A stretch of 64,000 bases of DNA, from contig DAOTVO010000048.1 of assembly GCA_034436335.1 (NCBI GenBank), positions 27,538 through 91,537 on the forward strand, written 5' to 3'. The position numbers were made by a program, and so were the translations under genes. Positions 21,588 to 29,269 of this stretch are shown here, piece after piece (position 1 is the stretch's first letter; every line of letters begins with the position of its first letter). A model generated the notes under the pieces. That model worked only from the letters and a program-made list of their open reading frames with translations, made no database searches and was not told where the DNA came from. This stretch comes from UBA877 sp034436335. Lineage in GTDB: Bacteria; Chloroflexota; Anaerolineae; Anaerolineales; Villigracilaceae.

Positions 21588-21818
21588 TCATACGTAAGCA
21601 AACACATTGACCTGCACCGATTTCAGCGGGCTGCGCTTCTCGCGCACCAAGCGGCGCACCCGCTCGGCTGCCTCGCGGCTGAAGATTGTCTCTCCACAGC
21701 GAACGCAAACGGTGGCGGGAATCCCCTCCACCAGGACGAATTCCCCATCAATCTGGAAAACTTCGTCAACCAATTCCTGCCGCCCCTCCGTTGACCCGCA
21801 AACATGACACTTGAACAT
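21588..21818 (-). CDS. YgiT-type zinc-finger antitoxin
   Basis: A 76-residue protein with two CxxC pairs: MFKCHVCGSTEG at the N-terminus and TVCVRCGETIFS further on. The short C-terminal helix RLVREKRSPLKSVQVNVFAY follows. This is the zinc-binding domain of MqsA/YgiT antitoxins without a long helix-turn-helix domain, as is usual for the DUF4258-linked type. The start at MFKCHVCG matches the family, and a ten-codon longer frame overlaps the toxin gene. It follows the DUF4258 gene directly (two-base gap). It should neutralise that toxin and may repress the operon. Confidence 0.85.
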   Translation of the reverse strand: MFKCHVCGSTEGRQELVDEVFQIDGEFVLVEGIPATVCVRCGETIFSREAAERVRRLVREKRSPLKSVQVNVFAYV

Positions 21819-21820
21819 GA

Positions 21821-22129
21821 CTACCTCCGTTTTGAAAATGCTTCCCATTCATTTAGCCCAGGTTCATACAACGTGATAATGCGCACTTTCGCCGTCTCCG
21901 CATAAGAGACCTGTATGTGCACCGGACGACCAGAGTCGCTAAATCCCAATATCAGGCAGCTGGGCGAGTATTTGTCATCGGGATAATCTTCAATTATCTT
22001 TCCATTTCTTGCTGCTTGCTGAATTTCCATATCGCTGATATTCCGTTCGACAACTCTGCGCAAGGCATGACGGGTAAACTCAAATTCGCCGTTCGATAGT
22101 TGTCGAAGAATCTGCTCTAGCGTTTTCAT
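21821..22129 (-). CDS. DUF4258 toxin (RelE-fold-like)
   Basis: A 102-residue protein with FTRHALRRVVERNISDMEIQ near the N-terminus, a typical DUF4258 'HAxxRxxERxIs' segment. PVHIQVSYAETAKVRIITLYEP follows at the C-terminus. DUF4258 proteins resemble RelE/BrnT-type ribonuclease toxins and are regularly found beside YgiT-type antitoxins, as here. The toxin gene comes first in the operon, which is the MqsRA-like order. Substrate is inferred, not shown. Confidence 0.85.
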   Translation of the reverse strand: MKTLEQILRQLSNGEFEFTRHALRRVVERNISDMEIQQAARNGKIIEDYPDDKYSPSCLILGFSDSGRPVHIQVSYAETAKVRIITLYEPGLNEWEAFSKRR

Positions 22130-22186
22130 TGTAACCCAAATTATACTTCCAAAGATGGCTTATCGCGCGCGCCCTGCCTGATGTGG

Positions 22187-22215
22187 GTAGGAAAACTCCT
22201 GAGGAGTTGTCCTAC
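22187..22215. repeat. GGACAACT-type palindrome upstream of the toxin gene
   Basis: GTAGGAAAACTCCTGAGGAG followed by TTGTCCTAC: a perfect short inner hairpin ACTCCTGAGGAGT with outer arms GTAGGA/TCCTAC. It lies 58 bp before the DUF4258 start on the opposite side and could overlap its promoter region. The rest of the 22130-22344 gap shows nothing I recognise. Confidence 0.55.
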
Positions 22216-22344
22216 CAGCGCGCTTTTGCACTATACTTTATAGAAAATCGCATTCCCATCCGCCCCAAAAACGCCCTCACCGGAGAGGTACAAACGCACA
22301 GGCGGCAGAAGCCCATATCCCACTCCTTCTAACAAACCGCCGAA

Positions 22345-22476
22345 TTGGATTGCCCCCGCTGCGGAACGCACTTCCGCGCCGAACTCTGGCTCATCGTGGA
22401 CGCCGCCGAGCGCCCCGACCTGCTGGAACAAGTCAAGCAGGGTCATTTGCACGAAGTCGCCTGCCCCGATTGTCTA
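22345..22476 (+). pseudogene. CpXC-domain protein fragment
   Basis: DCPRCGTHFRAELWLIVDAA then RPDLLEQVKQGHLHEVACPD. This matches the N-terminal zinc-ribbon of CpXC proteins ('CPxCGxxfxxe...v...dp.ll..l..G.ln...CP.CG'). There is no ATG or ribosome binding site, and the frame leaves the homology after the second CPxC. The 3' end overlaps the membrane protein gene on the other strand. A truncated remnant. Confidence 0.6.
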
Positions 22477-23917
22477 TGTATTGGCTCATCTTTTGCCAGA
22501 GCGTCCATATCAGCAGGCTGGTCAGGCTGGCGGCTGGCGTTCCGATAAAAATCAGTCTACCCATCAGCACGGGCGTAATAGAAAGATATGTGCTGGCGAT
22601 TTCTACCCAATTCCCCGTTTCGGTCAGGGAGGCATCGGGTATGAGATATTTAATTGCTACGATTAGCAGCATCACCAACGCCAGCGGCGCAAGGGTGGTC
22701 AGCGCCAGGGTCAGGTTGACCAGCAGATGCGCGGAAAACGCCGTCCGAAACAGGTGCGAGGCGGTGAGAGCAGGCGGCGCTTCGAGGGGCTCTTCGGCGG
22801 GACGTGTTCGCCGGACCGAATCCAGGGCGAATAAGACGCCAATCAGCAGCCCCAAGGTCAGCCAGGGGCGGCGCCATCCTTCGCCTGGCCCGGCGTTGAA
22901 AGCCGCAAGGAAGAGCAATCCGTTCAGTCCCAACAAAGACCATGCCATCAGGCGCGGTTCACCCTGCCGCCTGAAAAAATCCCACACTCGCCGGGGAATG
23001 AGCAGCGTGAACCCAAGCCCCACAGCCAGAAACAACAGCCCAGCAACGAGAAACTGCAGCAGGCTGATTGGAGAAGTCGCCAGAGGGGCTTGGGTAAGCC
23101 CGGCAACAAACATCGGAATTGGAAACCCTAAAAATATCAGCGAGGAGAAAAATCCTACCGGCGCGGCAGCGGGCGCCTGACGCACAAACGCCCAGGTCAG
23201 AACCACCCAGAGCAGCCACCAGAGCAGGAAAAGCGCCACAGGCGCATCGAATATCCAGTTTGCAGGGTAGGGGAATGTTAAATTGGCTTTTTCTACGGTT
23301 CTTTGCAAGGTTGACACGAGCAAGTCGTATACAACAATCATCACCACCAGCGCCAGGCCGGAAAGCAAAGTCATCGCCCCGCTCAGACGCAAGCCAAAGG
23401 CAACGTCAGGCGCTGCGCGGCGCGCGCCCAGGCCGCCCAGGGCGCCTCCCAGCGCGCCGAATAGAATCCCTACCAGCGCGGTGAGCGCCATCGAAGCGTG
23501 TACCCAGAGGATGATAGATTGTACGCTTTCGGCAACCAGAAGGACAAACGCGGTTTCATTGGCTGCTGGAACGAGACCATGCGCCTGCAATGTTTGCGCG
23601 CCCCACATCCCGGCAACGGGACCGACGAGCAGCGCTTCGGCAATCCAGGCGGCTGTCCAGCCAGCCAGCGCGCCCGCGCCGATGCTCCCCCATGTCGTGC
23701 GCCCACGGCTGAACCATCCAGCCGCCAGCCCGGTGAACAAGAGCAAAGTCAATGCCGCGCCGCTCCAAGGTAGAATATCCGGCAGGGAGGGGAACGGAGT
23801 CCAGTTCGGCAGAGTCGGGTACAGAACCAAACACGGCGACGCTATCAGGGCGATGCCGCCCGCAGCCGCCGTCAATGCGCCGCCTAAGAAAGCAATCAGA
23901 AATGCGCGAGGGGACAT
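22433..23917 (-). CDS. Polytopic membrane protein of unknown function
   Basis: A 494-residue integral membrane protein with roughly ten to twelve predicted hydrophobic helices. Examples are FLIAFLGGALTAAAGGIALI, APVALFLLWWLLWVVLTWAF and AHLLVNLTLALTTLAPLALV. The start MSPRAFLIAFLGG is preceded by GGAGAG; the open frame extends 25 codons further, but that part belongs to an older remnant. I see no transporter signature or charged motif that names a family. The last 20 residues run antisense through the CpXC remnant, so the native C-terminus may have been altered. It stands alone, divergent from the sigma factor gene. Confidence 0.65.
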   Translation of the reverse strand: MSPRAFLIAFLGGALTAAAGGIALIASPCLVLYPTLPNWTPFPSLPDILPWSGAALTLLLFTGLAAGWFSRGRTTWGSIGAGALAGWTAAWIAEALLVGPVAGMWGAQTLQAHGLVPAANETAFVLLVAESVQSIILWVHASMALTALVGILFGALGGALGGLGARRAAPDVAFGLRLSGAMTLLSGLALVVMIVVYDLLVSTLQRTVEKANLTFPYPANWIFDAPVALFLLWWLLWVVLTWAFVRQAPAAAPVGFFSSLIFLGFPIPMFVAGLTQAPLATSPISLLQFLVAGLLFLAVGLGFTLLIPRRVWDFFRRQGEPRLMAWSLLGLNGLLFLAAFNAGPGEGWRRPWLTLGLLIGVLFALDSVRRTRPAEEPLEAPPALTASHLFRTAFSAHLLVNLTLALTTLAPLALVMLLIVAIKYLIPDASLTETGNWVEIASTYLSITPVLMGRLIFIGTPAASLTSLLIWTLWQKMSQYIDNRGRRLRANDPA

Positions 23918-23929
23918 AGGAAACTCTCC

Positions 23930-24073
23930 GAGGAAGATAATCGGGTAGTCGGCTCGTTGTATGTCAAGTACTTCGGCTTCTACAGTGTCCACAATGAAGG
24001 CGCGATAACGCTCATCGGTCTAATGCAAGAATGCAATCAGGGTTTCGAGCAGGTTGGTCGTGTCCATGGTGAC
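23930..24073 (-). pseudogene. Possible gene remnant upstream of the membrane protein
   Basis: On the minus strand, an ATG at 24073 opens MDTTNLLETLIAFLH, then a TAG. The same frame continues TDERYRAFIVDTVEAEVLDI. The first part resembles the start of nucleotidyltransferase-type antitoxins, but the match is too short to be sure. It may just be random readable sequence. Confidence 0.25.
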
Positions 24074-24182
24074 GGTTTTCCAAAAGGTCAGGGCTTGCAT
24101 GGCAGCATCCTGAATGGATTATACAATAAACGCCCTGTTTCCTTTGTGATACCATGCCTGCAAAGTGCAATAAAAGAATGAG

Positions 24183-24716
24183 ATGAGCGAACAGATTTCC
24201 GAAGTCACCTACACCTTATTTTCCCGCCTGGATTGGGAGGAAATTTACTCCACCTCGCTGCCGCGCGTGTACAACTTTTTCCTCTATCGCGCAGGCGACC
24301 GTTCCCTGGCAGAAGACTTGACCTCCGAGACTTTTGAGCGCGCCTGGCGGCGAAGAGCGTGGTTCAATCTTCAACGCGGCTCGCCTGTGGTCTGGCTGCT
24401 GGGCATTGCCCGCAATGTCTGGCGCGAACATCTACGCTCGAATCACCATGAGGCGCAGGAATTGAATGATGCGCTTCCTTCCACCCAACACGTTGAAGAT
24501 GTGTATCTGGAACATGACCTCAAGCATCGGCTGCGTCTCCTGCTGCGCGCCCTGCCCGAACGAGAAGCGGAACTGATTGCCCTCAAATACGGTTCAGAAT
24601 TAACCAACCGTCAAATCGCCCGCCTCAGCGGGCTTTCGGAAAGCAATGTCGGCACGATTTTGCATCGCACGGTCAACCTGCTCAAACAAAAACTGGAGGC
24701 AAACGATGGACGATAA
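24183..24716 (+). CDS. ECF-type sigma-70 family RNA polymerase sigma factor
   Basis: A 177-residue sigma factor with region 2 (RVYNFFLYRAGDRSLAEDLT, then SETFERAWRR) and region 4 (LPEREAELIALKYGSELTNR, then QIARLSGLSESNVGTILHRT). Both are intact and the size is normal for extracytoplasmic-function sigmas. Region 2.2 shows the usual 'AEDLTSETFERAW'. Its stop overlaps the start of the next gene by 11 bases, so both proteins are made together. Sigma and anti-sigma pairs of this kind typically sense envelope stress. Its target promoters are unknown. Confidence 0.92.
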   Translation: MSEQISEVTYTLFSRLDWEEIYSTSLPRVYNFFLYRAGDRSLAEDLTSETFERAWRRRAWFNLQRGSPVVWLLGIARNVWREHLRSNHHEAQELNDALPSTQHVEDVYLEHDLKHRLRLLLRALPEREAELIALKYGSELTNRQIARLSGLSESNVGTILHRTVNLLKQKLEANDGR

Positions 24717-25404
24717 ATTTCTGTATCAACTGCGCGAAACGCCGCGCCCGCACTTTGCCGAAGGACTCTACCGGCGGCTGCAAAACGGGGAGGTGCGCTC
24801 CTCCAGGCGTTGGAAGCCTGCTTGGGCTGCTCTGCTGGCGTTTGTGATTGTGGCGGCGGGCATGATGAGCGTCTCGCCGGTGCGTTCGGCGGTCATGACC
24901 TACCTGAAGCAGATTGGCGGTCTGCCCTTTGAGGTGACGACCAGCCTCCCCGCAGATGATGGACCCGTCACCGAACTGGAGTCGCAGCGTCTCCCGCTGG
25001 AGGAAGCCCTCGCGCTTTCTCCCTTCCCCATTCATCTGCCGTCCGGCGTGCAGTGGGAAGCGCAGGCAGAAGTCATTGAACTGGACGCCGCCACGCTCAA
25101 TTTTGTTTTCCTCCTGCATGGGTACACCGCCGATGGCAAGTGGATTTCGCTCAGCCTGCTCACCCATCCCAACACAGAACACGGCGAGTACATCGCTCCT
25201 GAGGCGGCGGAGGAAGTCTATCTGGATGCCGAGCATCCGGCGGCGCTCATTCGCGGCGGATGGGATGCCGATAAAAAGATGTGGACCTACAAATATGGTT
25301 CGGTGCGCCTCAAATGGCATCTGGACGGTGTGGACTATGACTTGGGCGGACTCAACATTGACCCCGAGACGCTGCTCGGAATCGCCCGCTCGACTTTGCC
25401 GTGA
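24706..25404 (+). CDS. Membrane-anchored anti-sigma factor-like protein
   Basis: The start MDDKFLYQLRETPRPHFAEG overlaps the sigma gene, and GGAGGC sits five bases before the ATG. After about 45 cytoplasmic residues comes one transmembrane helix (WAALLAFVIVAAGMMSVSPV) and a 170-residue outer domain. The outer domain includes LPLEEALALSPFPIHLPSGV, similar to DUF4367-type sensor domains. No zinc-binding HxxxCxxC motif is seen, so it is not a ZAS-type anti-sigma. Position and topology suggest it holds the sigma factor at the membrane until a signal arrives. Confidence 0.78.
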   Translation: MDDKFLYQLRETPRPHFAEGLYRRLQNGEVRSSRRWKPAWAALLAFVIVAAGMMSVSPVRSAVMTYLKQIGGLPFEVTTSLPADDGPVTELESQRLPLEEALALSPFPIHLPSGVQWEAQAEVIELDAATLNFVFLLHGYTADGKWISLSLLTHPNTEHGEYIAPEAAEEVYLDAEHPAALIRGGWDADKKMWTYKYGSVRLKWHLDGVDYDLGGLNIDPETLLGIARSTLP

Positions 25405-25422
25405 GCAGCGCAACGCTTATAC

Positions 25423-25452
25423 TGCAGGACAACTCTTGGGAGTTGTCCTGCA
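25423..25452. terminator. Perfect GGACAACT-type hairpin after the sigma operon
   Basis: TGCAGGACAACTC, loop TTGG, then the exact complement GAGTTGTCCTGCA, followed by five A residues rather than T. It is a member of the palindrome family at 18762 and probably ends or stabilises the sigma/anti-sigma message. Termination is inferred. Confidence 0.5.
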
Positions 25453-25461
25453 AAAATATCG

Positions 25462-25587
25462 TGGTATATCCTGGCCACTGCTCGCACTTATGGCGCAACC
25501 TTGTGGACGCAGGATGAGCATTTCAAAAATGTCGAGGGTGTCAAGTATATCGAGAAGAAGGGCGCGGGGAGTAAGAGCAAGGGGTAG
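25462..25587 (+). pseudogene. C-terminus of a PIN-domain toxin
   Basis: One frame reads ILATARTYGATLWTQDEHFK, then NVEGVKYIEKKG, and ends at TAG (25585-25587). This is the last third of a VapC-like PIN ribonuclease ('LATAxxxGAtLwTqDxdF...gvrYf'), including the late acidic residue of the active site in TQDEHF. The start and first two thirds are absent, replaced upstream by the hairpin. A dead toxin fragment; no antitoxin is left. Confidence 0.72.
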
Positions 25588-25610
25588 GGAGCAAAAAATC
25601 AAGACAGGCT

Positions 25611-25685
25611 GCAAAACCCGCCGGCGCTCAAAATTCCGGCGGGCGAGTTCCGCGAGGGCGAGACGATTCGGGTGGAGCGAGGTGG
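25611..25685 (+). pseudogene. Second copy of a clpB 3' segment
   Basis: About 72 bases (GCAAAACCCGCCGGCGCTCA through GACGATTCGGGTGGAGCG) repeat clpB 21286-21357 with roughly eight differences. They encode the end of AAA2 (PLALKILAGEFREGETIRVE in the intact gene). It has no start and no continuation. The remaining sequence to obg (25686-25807) shows nothing else recognisable. Confidence 0.8.
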
Positions 25686-25807
25686 CGCAAGTCTCTAGAT
25701 TTGCGCCACGCTTCAGCCCCAGCGCCTTTGCCAACTATTCTCCGCGCAATTGCACCCATTCAGCGAGACCGCTCGGTTTATCTTCCCCACGCAATAGGCG
25801 AGGTTAA

Positions 25808-27070
25808 CTACTCTTGATACTCCAATTCGTACTCTCCGATGTAGACCGTATCTCCCTCTTGGGCGCCGGCTTCGCGCAGGGCGTCATCCACGCCGAGGCG
25901 CTCCATGAGTTTCTGGAAGCGGCGCACCGCCCCGGGCTGGTCCCAGGGGGTCATCTCGGCGGCGCGTTCGATGGCTCGGCTGCGAATGCGCCAGCCCGCT
26001 GCTTCGCGCAGGATTTCGAACTGACGCGGGTCTTCTTCGGGACGGTAGACGGGCAACTGTTCGCCCAGCGGCTGCGGCGGCGGGGTCTCGGCCAGCAAGC
26101 GGGCGGCATCGCGCAACAGGTCGCGCACGCCCGTGCGTGCCAGCGCTGAGACCAGCCGCACATCCACTTTTTGTTTTTTGAATTTTGCTTTCAACGTCTT
26201 CCAGCGTTCCTGCACCTCGGCCTGGTCGGCTTTGTTGACGGCCACGATCTGCGGCTTGCGCGCCAGGGACGGATCGAAAAGCGCCATCTCGGCGTTGATC
26301 TGGGCGTAGTCGGCCAGCGGGTCGGGGGAGAGACCGTCGAGCAGGTGGATGAGGACGCGCGTCCGCTGGATGTGGCGCAGGAAGTCGAAGCCCAGTCCCG
26401 CGCCGTGACTGGCGCCCTCGATGAGACCGGGGATGTCTGCCAGCACAACGGTGGTCTCGTCATCCACTTCGGCCACGCCCAGGTTCGGCTCAAGGGTGGT
26501 GAAGGGATAATCGGCAATTTTGGGCCTGGCGTTGGTCAACACGGAGAGCAGGGTGGATTTGCCTGCGTTGGGCACGCCAACGATGCCGATGTCGGCAATC
26601 AGTTTGAGTTCCAGGCGCAGACGTTTTTCCTCGCCGGGTTCGCCGCGTTCGGCGGTGCGCGGCACCTGGTTGGTAGAACTCTTGAAGTGGGTGTTGCCGC
26701 GTCCGCCGCGCCCGCCCTTGCAGACTACCAGACGCTGCCCAGGTTCGGTCAGGTCGCCAAGCAACTCGCCGGTTCCGGCGTCGTAGACGACCGTGCCGGG
26801 TGGGACGGGGATGACCAGCGTCTCGGCGCTGCGTCCGGTGCGGTTCTGACTGCCGCCGTTTTGGCCGTCTTCCGCAACATAGCGAAAGACATGCCGGAAG
26901 GCAGCCAGGGTATTCAGGGTCGGCTTGACTTCTAGAACTACGTCGCCGCCGCGGCCGCCGTCGCCGCCGTCGGGGCCGCCGCGCGGGACATATTTTTCGC
27001 GGCGGAAGTGCACCATTCCATCGCCGCCGCGACCTGATTTGACCTCAATTTCTGCCTGATCGATAAACAT
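25808..27070 (-). CDS. obg: Obg-family GTPase
   Basis: A 420-residue GTPase needed for 50S ribosome maturation. The glycine-rich Obg fold is clear at residues 1-155 (GRGGDGMVHFRREKYVPRGG, then GDGGRGGDVVLEV). The G domain shows G1 GVPNAGKSTLL, G3 ADIPGLIEGASHGAGLGFDF and G4 VNKAD. A C-terminal OCT domain ends in GDTVYIGEYELEYQE, so this is the full three-domain form. The start MFIDQAEIEVKSGRGG is chosen over an upstream ATG because it matches the family and has CGGAG six bases before it. Divergent from the DNA glycosylase gene; convergent with the remnant-filled region. Confidence 0.97.
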   Translation of the reverse strand: MFIDQAEIEVKSGRGGDGMVHFRREKYVPRGGPDGGDGGRGGDVVLEVKPTLNTLAAFRHVFRYVAEDGQNGGSQNRTGRSAETLVIPVPPGTVVYDAGTGELLGDLTEPGQRLVVCKGGRGGRGNTHFKSSTNQVPRTAERGEPGEEKRLRLELKLIADIGIVGVPNAGKSTLLSVLTNARPKIADYPFTTLEPNLGVAEVDDETTVVLADIPGLIEGASHGAGLGFDFLRHIQRTRVLIHLLDGLSPDPLADYAQINAEMALFDPSLARKPQIVAVNKADQAEVQERWKTLKAKFKKQKVDVRLVSALARTGVRDLLRDAARLLAETPPPQPLGEQLPVYRPEEDPRQFEILREAAGWRIRSRAIERAAEMTPWDQPGAVRRFQKLMERLGVDDALREAGAQEGDTVYIGEYELEYQE

Positions 27071-27207
27071 AAATAACTCCGGGCGCAATTATACTTTTCT
27101 TCTTTCTCTTTGAGGAACTTTCCTGCCGTTAGTTCACTTCCATTGCCCCTAAGACGAAGCAGCCGCGCTTGAGGGCGGCACATGAGTGTGATATAGTTTC
27201 GGCCTCG

Positions 27208-27804
27208 ATGATTCTTCCTGCCGATTTTTACCTTCAACCCACGCTTTTCGTTGCTCGTCAATTGCTGGGAGCGCGCCTGGTGCGCGTTCTTGACGGTCGG
27301 CGGCTGGCCGGTATCATCACCGAGACGGAGGCCTACATCGGCGAGCAGGATTTAGGCTGTCATGCGCATTCCGGGCGGACGCGGCGCAACGCAGTCATGT
27401 ACGGGCCGCCGGGGCGCGCTTACGTTTATTTCACCTATGGCATGCACTGGTGTTTGAACGCCGTTACCGAAGCGGAGGGAGTCCCGGCTGCCGTGTTGAT
27501 CCGCGCCATCGAGCCGGTGGAGGGGGTGGAAATCATTGCCGCCCGCCGCAATGGACGGGATACCTACGGCCCGGCCAAACTCACCCAGGCGTTGGGAATT
27601 ACCGGTGCACAGAACGGCCTGGATTTGTGCAGCCCGGCTTCCGGTCTGTGGATCGAGACGGGCGAAGCGGTGGCAGAAGAGAATGTCCGCTACGGGCCGC
27701 GCGTGGGCTTGAACCGCGTCCCCGAGCCGTGGAAATCCATCCCCTGGCGGATGCAGGTCTCAGGTCGCGCGACGCGGCGGCAAGAGAGCAGCAGAAAATG
27801 GTAA
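27208..27804 (+). CDS. 3-methyladenine DNA glycosylase (AAG/MPG family)
   Basis: A 198-residue member of the MPG family, which removes 3-methyladenine and other alkylated or deaminated purines in base excision repair. Characteristic segments are TEAYIGEQDLGCHAHSGRTR, where the E is the likely catalytic residue, then MYGPPGRAYVYFTYGMHWCL and NAVTEAEGVPAAVLIRAIEP, and a C-terminal VGLNRVPEPWKSIPWR. The start MILPADFYLQPTLFVARQLL fits family length; an open frame 13 codons longer lacks a ribosome binding site. It may head an operon with the bactofilin, PH-domain and DUF92 genes, which follow with gaps of 23, 73 and 7 bases. Confidence 0.94.
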   Translation: MILPADFYLQPTLFVARQLLGARLVRVLDGRRLAGIITETEAYIGEQDLGCHAHSGRTRRNAVMYGPPGRAYVYFTYGMHWCLNAVTEAEGVPAAVLIRAIEPVEGVEIIAARRNGRDTYGPAKLTQALGITGAQNGLDLCSPASGLWIETGEAVAEENVRYGPRVGLNRVPEPWKSIPWRMQVSGRATRRQESSRKW

Positions 27805-27827
27805 AATGAAGCCGGTGAGATTCGTCT

Positions 27828-28274
27828 ATGTTCAAACGCAACCATTCAAGCACTCCCCCTCCCGTGGTGCAGGCCGTGGAGCGAATTACTTCTGTGCTGG
27901 GTGCAGGCATTATCTGGCAAGGCAACATTAGCGGCTCCGGCGGTGTGCGCGTGGAAGGCGTTTTCGAAGGACAGATCGCTCTCAAAGGTTTGTTGGTGGT
28001 GGGCGAAACCGGCAAAGTGACCTGCGAGAATGTCTGCGCGCAGACGGTGATCGTTGCGGGGGCGATAAAGGGAAATATCACCGCGCAGAAGGTCGAAATC
28101 CGCTCCACAGGGCGGGTTTGGGGTGATATCGTCACGATGGCCTTTGCCACCGAGGAAGGCGCGTTCCTGCGTGGCCAAATCCGCATGGAAGAGGCGGTGG
28201 ACTTGGGGTTCGACCGACCCGAAACCTCTTCTGCCGAGGCCGCACTCGCCGGGGCAAACGGAACATCTGCATGA
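27828..28274 (+). CDS. Bactofilin (polymer-forming cytoskeletal protein)
   Basis: A small beta-helical protein of 148 residues with the bactofilin pattern of repeated GxxxG...V strands: TSVLGAGIIWQGNISGSGGV, RVEGVFEGQI, GLLVVGETGKVTCENVCAQT, VIVAGAIKGNITAQKVEIRS. The core (about residues 20-115) is flanked by disordered tails, as is normal. Bactofilins polymerise without nucleotide and scaffold cell-shape or envelope proteins at the membrane. The cytoplasmic location is consistent with the lack of a signal peptide. Confidence 0.92.
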   Translation: MFKRNHSSTPPPVVQAVERITSVLGAGIIWQGNISGSGGVRVEGVFEGQIALKGLLVVGETGKVTCENVCAQTVIVAGAIKGNITAQKVEIRSTGRVWGDIVTMAFATEEGAFLRGQIRMEEAVDLGFDRPETSSAEAALAGANGTSA

Positions 28275-28347
28275 ATCGGCCCTCTTCCCTGGTTTTCTTT
28301 GTTGCCTGTTTTGAGCAGGCCCATCTGAGTTCGGCGGAGATTTGTCT

Positions 28348-29262
28348 GTGAGCAGTTCGGTGCAGCGCGATTATTTCCCGCCTCGGCAACAGGGGACAGC
28401 AATCCATGCTACGCTCGTTGTCGCTCTGACGCTCATTGCCGTCACGGCTGCCTGGCTGGCGACGAATACGCCCATCGGACCGCGTTTTACCCTGTACCTT
28501 TTGGTCGCCGGACTGGCTTTTGCGCCCCTGCCGGTGTTGGGCTATCGCTTATACGTGTTGCAGCGTGGCGTGTACCGGATCGACCGCGACAAATTGACTA
28601 TCCTGTGGGGATTGCGCAGCGAGCAAATCCCGATCTCAGATATCGAATGGGTGCGTCCGCCAAGTTTGTTGGAATCTGCGCTGCCGTTGCCTTTCTTTCA
28701 TTTGCCCGGTTCCTTGCTCGGTTACCGCCGCGTGCCGAACCTGGGGCTGGTGGAATTCATCGCTGCCGAAGTGGATACCCTGCTGCTGGTTGCTACCCGC
28801 CGACGCATCTTTGCCATCTCTCCTGCCGATCCGGCGGCCTTTGTTCAGGACTTGCAACATGTGATGGAAATGGGCAGTCTTTCTCCCGTCCTGCCTCAAT
28901 CGGTATATCCCTCGTTCATCATCGCTGAGGCTTGGGAAAGCGCACTGACGCGCTATTTGTGGATGGCGACGCTGTTTTTGAATATCGGCTTGCTGGCCTG
29001 GGTGAGTTTATTGGTGCCAAGTCTCGAGAGCGTCCCGCTGGGCTTTCTGCCTTCAGGCGAGGCGGGCGCAGCGGTGCCGGCGGCGGGCTTGATGCTCCTG
29101 CCGATCATCAGCCTCTTTCTCACGGCGCTGGCCTGGCTGCTTGGCTTGGTCTTCTATCGCCGCGTTGAACAGCGTCCGCTCTCGCAAATGCTCTGGGCCG
29201 GCAGCCTGGTCAGCACGATTCTGTTCCTGATTGCCGTTTTGTTCCTTATCTCTGCTTCTTGA
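28348..29262 (+). CDS. Membrane protein with bacterial PH domain
   Basis: Two N-terminal helices (VVALTLIAVTAAWLATNTPI; FTLYLLVAGLAFAPLPVLGY) precede a PH-like beta domain at about residues 75-165 (GVYRIDRDKLTILWGLRSEQ, then IPISDIEWVRPP). Two further helices come at the C-terminus. This fits DUF5673/PH-domain membrane proteins of the YdbS type in outline. The GTG at 28348 is preferred as start because GGAGA lies seven bases upstream; a TTG two codons earlier is possible. It lies between the bactofilin and DUF92 genes. Function unknown. Confidence 0.72.
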   Translation: MSSSVQRDYFPPRQQGTAIHATLVVALTLIAVTAAWLATNTPIGPRFTLYLLVAGLAFAPLPVLGYRLYVLQRGVYRIDRDKLTILWGLRSEQIPISDIEWVRPPSLLESALPLPFFHLPGSLLGYRRVPNLGLVEFIAAEVDTLLLVATRRRIFAISPADPAAFVQDLQHVMEMGSLSPVLPQSVYPSFIIAEAWESALTRYLWMATLFLNIGLLAWVSLLVPSLESVPLGFLPSGEAGAAVPAAGLMLLPIISLFLTALAWLLGLVFYRRVEQRPLSQMLWAGSLVSTILFLIAVLFLISAS

Positions 29263-29269
29263 GTGCAAT

